From: JAFDZV01 sp966128725
GTDB taxonomy: Bacteria > Bacteroidota > Ignavibacteria > OLB7
Direction: 5' to 3'
Length of the DNA: 46,799 nt
Assembly (NCBI GenBank): GCA_966128725.1
Contig: CBHYLN010000023.1
Location: 1-46,799, forward strand
In this document: positions 41,916 through 46,799 of the stretch, in pieces
How positions within the stretch are numbered: the first letter of the stretch is position 1
How the letters are laid out: each line of letters starts with the position of its first letter
The notes under the pieces: model-generated
What the model was told of the DNA's origin: nothing
The model's input: only the letters and a program-made list of their open reading frames with translations
Database searches by the model: none
Made by a program: the position numbers and the translations under genes

Positions 41916-43300
41916 GCACGCACGACACAAGCTTTCAGCTTACATCAAATCCCGCAGGGCACACCGGTGCGGCGCAACGCATGGCATTGATGGTGGTTGG
42001 TGTGGGATGTATTGCCCTGATGGTGGCGGCATTCGGCGCGGGTTCGGCGTATCCGCTGGCCTCGCTGCTGCTTGGCGTGGGGTTGATTGCCACGGGCGGC
42101 ACCGTGTACATCCTGAAGGAGTACAACAAGCCCGTGGCCGGCGTACAGAACAACGGCATCATGTTCTCCAAGGCAACGGCGCGCGGCGCGATCGGGTGGG
42201 TGCTGGGCATCCTTATCACCGGCTTCTATATCCTGCTGTATTTCCATTCCGACCTGGCCGGGGCCGATGGCCGTGGACCGCTGGAGCATCTGATCCGCAC
42301 CGTTGATCCCCTCAGCAACCTGCTGCGCGGCAAGCCGGCCGATCAGTGGTTCCTGTACGGCACGCTGTATACGGTAGCGATCCTTGTGATGGGCCTGCGC
42401 GCCATCCTGAAGTACCGGCACAATCGATATCAGATCATCCGCACGCTCTCGGTGATGTTCTTCCAGCTTGTGCTGGCCTATCTGGTGCCGGCCGTGCTGC
42501 AGCTCATCAACAAGCCGGAGTTCTACTTCACGTACTTCTGGCCGTTGAAGTACGACTACCTGTTCCCCGACACCGTGAAGACGATGGAGGCCGCCGGCGG
42601 CTTCAGCGCGTTCGCGATTCGCTGGGCCATCCTGATGACCGTGGTGGGCACGCCCGTGTTTACGTACTTCTTCGGGAAGCGCTGGTACTGCTCGTGGGTA
42701 TGCGGCTGCGGAGGCCTGGCCGAAACCGCAGGCGACCCGTATCGCCAGCTCTCCAGCAAGAAACTCTCGGCATGGCGTATCGAGCGGTGGATGATTTATT
42801 CGGTGTTGGCGATGATCACGGTGATCACCGTGCTGCTGTGGCTGAACGACACCGAAAGCCTGCACGGCATGGTGCTTGGCGGCGCCAAGGATGGCGTGAA
42901 GAAATTCTACGGCCTGGTGATCGGCTCGATCTTCAGCGGGGTGATCGGTGTCGGGTTCTACCCGATCATGGGCGCGCGCGTATGGTGCCGGTTCGGCTGT
43001 CCGATGGCCGCGGTGCTTGGCCTGTTGCAGCGCACGTGGTCGCGTTTCCGGATTACCACCAACGGTGGTCAGTGCATCTCGTGCGGCAACTGCTCCACGT
43101 ACTGCGAGATGGGCATCGACGTTCGTGCCTACGCGCAGCGTGGTGAGAACATCATACGGGCCTCGTGTGTTGGCTGCGGCGTGTGCGCCACGGTGTGCCC
43201 GCGCGGCGTGCTCAGCCTGGAGAACGGCCCCCGCGAAGGCCGCTACAACGGCGGGCAGTTCGTCAGCGCCGACCTGGTGGAGATCCCCCGTATCAAGTAG
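41912..43300 (+). CDS. Membrane-bound 4Fe-4S polyferredoxin (NosR/NapH/CcoG-like)
   Basis: The 462-residue product has about six to seven membrane segments and the NosR/NapH-type cysteine motifs after transmembrane helices: RWYCSWVCGCGG (Cys260, 264, 266) and RVWCRFGCPMA (Cys359, 363). Two bacterial ferredoxin sites follow: C388-x2-C391-x2-C394-x3-C398 (CISCGNCSTYC) and C419-x2-C422-x2-C425-x3-C429 (CVGCGVCATVC). The first membrane-side motif is CSWVCGCGG rather than the usual WCGW.CP. It overlaps the FAD oxidoreductase gene by 4 nt. A membrane complex passing electrons between NAD(P)H and a quinone or periplasmic acceptor is likely; the actual acceptor is unknown. Confidence 0.9.
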   Translation: MSTHDTSFQLTSNPAGHTGAAQRMALMVVGVGCIALMVAAFGAGSAYPLASLLLGVGLIATGGTVYILKEYNKPVAGVQNNGIMFSKATARGAIGWVLGILITGFYILLYFHSDLAGADGRGPLEHLIRTVDPLSNLLRGKPADQWFLYGTLYTVAILVMGLRAILKYRHNRYQIIRTLSVMFFQLVLAYLVPAVLQLINKPEFYFTYFWPLKYDYLFPDTVKTMEAAGGFSAFAIRWAILMTVVGTPVFTYFFGKRWYCSWVCGCGGLAETAGDPYRQLSSKKLSAWRIERWMIYSVLAMITVITVLLWLNDTESLHGMVLGGAKDGVKKFYGLVIGSIFSGVIGVGFYPIMGARVWCRFGCPMAAVLGLLQRTWSRFRITTNGGQCISCGNCSTYCEMGIDVRAYAQRGENIIRASCVGCGVCATVCPRGVLSLENGPREGRYNGGQFVSADLVEIPRIK

Positions 43301-43347
43301 GCCGCCGCTCACGGCTTTGCGTGCGTGTGATTGAAGGCGTACGGCGC

Positions 43348-46300
43348 CTAGAACGTCGCCGTCTCGTTCACGTTGAACATGTACTCGCGCCAGTGGCTGC
43401 GAATGAAGCTGAACTGCGGTGAGCTGCCCCAGCGCCCGGCCAGAGCGCGGTTGATGGTGGGCTGTTGCAGCACCGCGGTGATCATGGCTCGTTGTGCCAG
43501 GAATATTATCGGGCCTGCCCCGCCCGGGGCAAGCAATCCCGGCGTTGCAAGCATCGTGGCGATCCTGTCGATCTCGGCATCACGCGCTGCGGGCGTCATC
43601 GTGTCCAGATAATCGAACACCGGGCTGCCCTGCACTCCGCGTGCGTACTCCAGCAGCGCCTGCGCGATCGGGTAGTAGGACCAATGCCACCGCTCGTCCA
43701 TGTAGCCGCTGCCGCCTGTAGGCACCGAGCTTGGTGTGAACGATTGAATGAAGCCGTACATCGACGCGTTGCGCATCAGCCACTCGAACTCATCCTGAAA
43801 TCCCGTGCCTCGTCGCCGCCAGTCCGAAGCCTCCGTGCTGAACAGATCGTAGTCGGTGCCCCAGTGGTGGCGTGAAATTCCCGGCGCCGACGACGCTTCC
43901 AGGATCTCCTGCTGCCGCTCGTCGGGCGTGAGGTTGCGGCTGCCGGTTGGCAGCGCGCAGCTTGCGGCCGTTGCGGCGCGTTCGTTGGCGGCGGTTGCCT
44001 TGGGTGTGTCGGCCGAGGTCGAGGGGTTGCGCCAGCAGACGATGTGGCAGGGATTGCCGGGGTCCCACTGGTCGCCCACGGCGCCGATCTGCGGCCCACA
44101 GGCGGAAATCGCGCGTGTGGTAATGCGATCGAATTTGGCGCCGGTAAAGTTGTACTTCCTGTTCCAGATGCCTTCCTGGTCGCTGTAGTTGCGATATCCG
44201 TCGCGAGTGCTCCCAACAATGTGCTGGGTCACATCGGTCTGGCGAGTCATGGTGATGGGGCTTCCGCTGGTGCGTGAGGCGGCCTGCAGCGCCGTAAGCA
44301 TGCAGGTCATCTGCGTGTGCGATTCGTTCCATGCGGCCGTTGGCGGGCGCCGCACGCCGATGATCCACTCGATCACCTCCGTTACCGGCATCGCCGTAAG
44401 CACCGCTGCCCAGCGGGCCTTGGCGGCGTCGAGGTCCGATTGATTCACAAATGCGCGGCAGCCCGTGGAGGTTGGTGTCCAGGCTGTCTCGCGGGTGGAA
44501 CCCGCCGGTTGCGCTTCGCGGGCCATCGGTGTAAGCGTCGCCGGTGCGGGCGCAGGGCCGCCGGCATCCTGCCGTTGTACGCCCGGCGCCACATGCCGGG
44601 CAGTAATCGCGCGGCGTGGCGCGGCGGAGTTGCCGTTGCCGGAGTTCGATGCCCGCCGTTGCACGCGCCGGCCGGCGCCAGGCACCAAGCCCTGTTGCGA
44701 TGCGCGTTTCGGGGCCACCTTCGGCGTGGTTGGAGTGTTGCCGGTGCCGGCGCCGCTGCGTGGCGGGCTGGCAGTGCCGGGGGTGGCGCCACCACCGGGT
44801 GTGCCTCCGCTGCCCGGGGTTGTACCGGTGGCCGGTGGGCATGCGCCCGCGGATATTCCGTACGACGTCAGCGCTTCCTCGCCCATCGTGGTTTCCAGCG
44901 CCACCTGCGCCGCCCGCCCCGTGCCGGTTACCTTCTTGGCCTCGATGTTGATGAACCGTTCCGATGCCAGCGCGATCGACAGCGACCCATCGTCGTACGC
45001 ATCGGCATGCGCAGTGCTGCCGGGATGCGAATGCGGGCCGGTTGCCTGCTGCACCACATTGTAGCCGCGGCCGCTAAGCGTTGTGAAATCGGTGCCGCGC
45101 GTCACCAGGAAGAAGTTGTCGGCATCGGTGCGGGGGATTGCCGGGTCCGGCGATTCGATGTGCGGGTTGCCGCTTACGCTGGTGTCCGTGGCATGCGACT
45201 CGCCACGGCTGGTATTGCTGGCGTGGGTGTAGGAGTTGATCGAAAGCGGCGCGCCCGGAGTGTTGTTGTGCAGCGAGATCACCGGCAACGTGCCGGAAAG
45301 ACTTCCGCCGCTGCCGCCGCGGCATTTGCCGATCTTGTCGATAAGGTCCGCCCGGAACGTGTCGTACGTGGTCATGGCGCCGGCCGTTCGTGCGGTAGTC
45401 GGGCATGGGCAGGTGGCGGTGAACGCCTTGTCGCGCGCGGTGAACAGCCGGTTGGGGTCCACGTTGCAACTGGGGCCCACGTTCACGCAGCGGCCCGGAT
45501 TATCCACCCACACCAGATTCGCGCAATACCGGCTCCGCAGACTGCGCGCGGCGTCCAGCGCGATGCTCTCGTCGCCGTGCAGGCGCACAAGGCATACCTG
45601 CGCCGCTGTTGCCGGCGACTGGAAATCCGTCTGCACCGTTGCGCGCTGCACAATTGCCCGCTGTGCGCTTCTGGCCGCAGGCGTAGCAGTTGCCGGCGGT
45701 ACATCGGCGCCGCTCAGGGCCGCGTTTGCCATCGCGTCGGCCTCAACCTCATCGGCGCCGCCGGGCTCGTTGATGGTCAGCTTTGATTGAACGGCCGGTG
45801 CCGCGCCGCGTTGCTGCACCACGTGTGCAAGCTCGTGCGCCAGCAGCGCGCGACCCGGGTTGGTATCCGGCGAATACTTGCCGCCATCGAACACGATGCT
45901 GCGCCCAACCGTATACGCGTGCGCGCTTACTGCCCGTGCGGACTCAACCGCGCGCGAGTCGGTATGCACGCGCACGTCGGAGAAGTCGTGCCCGAAACGC
46001 TGGCTCATGAACGTGTTGGTGGCCGGGTCCAGCGGGCTGCCGCCGCCGTTGATCACATCGTTGACAATGGAAGGGGCCGTGTTGGCTTCCGGTGTTCCGG
46101 CCGCGCTGCGTTGCAGCGCCGATTCCTCCTTCTTCCGGCAATCGTCGCATGTGCCGGATGCCCCTGCCGTGTTGCCGCATGCGCATGCGCGCTGTACGCG
46201 TGGCAATGCAGCAGCGTTCCGTGCCAGGCGTTGCACGCCCTGATTGCCCAGCTTCCGGCCAACAGTGGATATTGCCGACACTGCCGACATCGCCTCGAAC

Positions 46301-46386
46301 GGCTGTTCGCTGGCCTGGGCCTGTCGCGCGGGTGTTGCCGCCACGGTTGTGGGCGGTGCCTGCTGTGTTGGGGCGTGGTCGCTCAT
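43348..46386 (-). CDS. DUF4157 protein with M14-like and M15/VanY-like metallopeptidase domains
   Basis: The start ATG 46386 has GGGAG upstream. The 1012 residues divide as follows. 50-95: RVQRACACGN...CDDCRKK, a four-Cys knot common before DUF4157. 118-195: DUF4157 (FMSQRFGHDFSDVRVHTDSRAVESA..AHAYTVGRSIVFDGGKYSP) with HELAH at 184-188. 262-510: a domain with HGDE (270-273), DPNRLFT (310-316), SLHNN (371-375) and FINIEAKK (Glu482), like M14/AstE zinc hydrolases. 515-640: Gly/Pro/Thr-rich linker. 695-905: M15 peptidase with GYRNYSDQ (731-737), SRHHWGTDYD (His840, Asp847) and ERWHW (Glu898, His901). 910-1012: unknown. There is no signal peptide. DUF4157 proteins are often linked to contractile injection systems; a wall-degrading effector is an inference. 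It converges on the polyferredoxin gene, 47 bp apart. Confidence 0.85.
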   Translation of the reverse strand: MSDHAPTQQAPPTTVAATPARQAQASEQPFEAMSAVSAISTVGRKLGNQGVQRLARNAAALPRVQRACACGNTAGASGTCDDCRKKEESALQRSAAGTPEANTAPSIVNDVINGGGSPLDPATNTFMSQRFGHDFSDVRVHTDSRAVESARAVSAHAYTVGRSIVFDGGKYSPDTNPGRALLAHELAHVVQQRGAAPAVQSKLTINEPGGADEVEADAMANAALSGADVPPATATPAARSAQRAIVQRATVQTDFQSPATAAQVCLVRLHGDESIALDAARSLRSRYCANLVWVDNPGRCVNVGPSCNVDPNRLFTARDKAFTATCPCPTTARTAGAMTTYDTFRADLIDKIGKCRGGSGGSLSGTLPVISLHNNTPGAPLSINSYTHASNTSRGESHATDTSVSGNPHIESPDPAIPRTDADNFFLVTRGTDFTTLSGRGYNVVQQATGPHSHPGSTAHADAYDDGSLSIALASERFINIEAKKVTGTGRAAQVALETTMGEEALTSYGISAGACPPATGTTPGSGGTPGGGATPGTASPPRSGAGTGNTPTTPKVAPKRASQQGLVPGAGRRVQRRASNSGNGNSAAPRRAITARHVAPGVQRQDAGGPAPAPATLTPMAREAQPAGSTRETAWTPTSTGCRAFVNQSDLDAAKARWAAVLTAMPVTEVIEWIIGVRRPPTAAWNESHTQMTCMLTALQAASRTSGSPITMTRQTDVTQHIVGSTRDGYRNYSDQEGIWNRKYNFTGAKFDRITTRAISACGPQIGAVGDQWDPGNPCHIVCWRNPSTSADTPKATAANERAATAASCALPTGSRNLTPDERQQEILEASSAPGISRHHWGTDYDLFSTEASDWRRRGTGFQDEFEWLMRNASMYGFIQSFTPSSVPTGGSGYMDERWHWSYYPIAQALLEYARGVQGSPVFDYLDTMTPAARDAEIDRIATMLATPGLLAPGGAGPIIFLAQRAMITAVLQQPTINRALAGRWGSSPQFSFIRSHWREYMFNVNETATF

Positions 46387-46799
46387 TGCTCTCCCTGGCT
46401 TCCGTTACCGGGCATAACAGCGCTGCCGGGCACCCACATACCACGGGGTGCCTGAATAACATGGTCAGCGATGTTCCGAAAAGGACGGATGGCGGCCCAT
46501 GCCAACGGGCCAGCTCTGGGGAGAGCGGGGGCAAGATAGAGCAGGATGGGGGGGAGAGTCAAGTGCCATGCATACATCGAATGCCGGCAAGATGACGCGC
46601 GGTTGTGGGATACCCCCCCCATGGTCCGCGTCTTGTGAGCGGTTTGCGGTGCTTGTCTGTTCCTCTGGATTGACGCCCGGCCGCATGGTGGGGTGTTCGG
46701 TTGGGGATCGACGTATGGAATGGTATTCAACGTGATAATGGTCGTGCAGTCATGAAGCAGGAACGGGGCATCGTGGAGCGATTCATCATGAATCAACCC
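46387..46799. other. Upstream region of the DUF4157 gene with homopolymer tracts
   Basis: This stretch contains G7 (46548-46554) and C8 (46613-46620), about 160 and 225 bp upstream of the DUF4157 start. No consensus promoter was found. Short frames on both strands are not protein-like, apart from a possible gene start at the right edge. Confidence 0.45.
46752..46799 (+). CDS. Possible 5' end of a gene cut by the right edge
   Basis: A frame is open from ATG 46752 (MKQERGIVERFIMNQP) to the window end. The in-frame ATG 46788 has GGAG 9 nt upstream (46775-46778) and may be the real start. Too little is visible to name a product or to be sure it is coding. Confidence 0.25.
   Translation, partial: MKQERGIVERFIMNQP

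Noticed and set aside
43465..45786. Several plus-strand frames opposite the DUF4157 gene (up to 489 codons)
   Set aside because: Arg/Ala/Cys-rich antisense frames without domains; the minus strand carries recognisable domains and an SD.
43348..46386. Naming the DUF4157 gene a proven injection-system effector
   Set aside because: No sheath, tube, baseplate or AAA+ gene of such a system lies in this window; the link rests on family knowledge only.

Overview
The window is about 46.8 kb of high-GC bacterial chromosome (roughly 58-60% G+C by eye) carrying ordinary housekeeping genes mixed with envelope and glycan genes. Lineage is an inference, but several signs point to the Bacteroidota/Chlorobiota side of the FCB group, possibly an Ignavibacteria- or Kapabacteria-like organism. 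These signs are: secreted proteins ending in FlgD-like or type 9 secretion (T9SS)-like C-terminal domains, a PD40-repeat secreted protein, a DUF2723 membrane protein, three tandem type I signal peptidases, an S16 protein with a long Ala/Glu-rich tail, and promoters of the form TTTG-N19-TANNTTTG. Unlike typical Bacteroidota, many genes here also have good Shine-Dalgarno (SD) sequences. No rRNA, tRNA, CRISPR array, insertion sequence or prophage was seen.

Layout. 1-7.4 kb: the tail of a secreted protein, a YceI-family protein with its own promoter and operator-like dyad, a PD40 protein and a 1417-residue secreted protein with a C-terminal sorting domain. 7.7-11.1 kb (minus): infC-rpmI-rplT, then pheS and queE; infC appears to start at AUA, pheT is absent, and an attenuator-like hairpin lies between infC and rpmI. 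11.2-16.5 kb: ispE, an L,D-transpeptidase, a SRPBCC-fold protein, mrp and an Nfu-like gene (iron-sulfur pair), and a 3-methyladenine DNA glycosylase. 16.7-22.9 kb (plus): lepA, three lepB paralogues and hemW. 23-32.5 kb (plus): DUF2723 GT-C-like membrane protein, GT2 glycosyltransferase, NUDIX hydrolase, an outer-membrane-protein-like ORF that runs without a stop into ruvX, a flippase-like protein and a bi-domain oxidoreductase. 32.7-36.2 kb (plus): a PhoX-like lipoprotein and an imelysin-like/di-heme peroxidase lipoprotein. 36.3-40.2 kb (minus): ffh-rpsP-rimM-trmD-rplS. 40.5-43.3 kb (plus): a translationally coupled FAD oxidoreductase and NosR/NapH-like membrane polyferredoxin. 43.3-46.4 kb (minus): a 1012-residue DUF4157 protein.

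The strongest candidate for something undescribed is that DUF4157 protein. It joins three putative zinc-site modules in one chain: the DUF4157 HEXXH region, a middle domain with an HxxE...H...E arrangement like M14/AstE hydrolases, and a C-terminal M15/VanY-type (LAS) peptidase domain with apparently complete ligands. Short VQR-type tripeptides recur through its linkers. DUF4157 proteins are often linked to extracellular contractile injection systems, so a peptidoglycan-degrading effector or secreted lysin is an attractive but unproven reading; no injection-system structural gene lies in this window. Other points of interest are the AUA start of infC, the OMP-ruvX read-through ORF that crosses two consecutive hairpins, the lepB triplication, an Mrp protein lacking the usual CxxC, the imelysin-like/peroxidase fusion and the FAD/polyferredoxin module.
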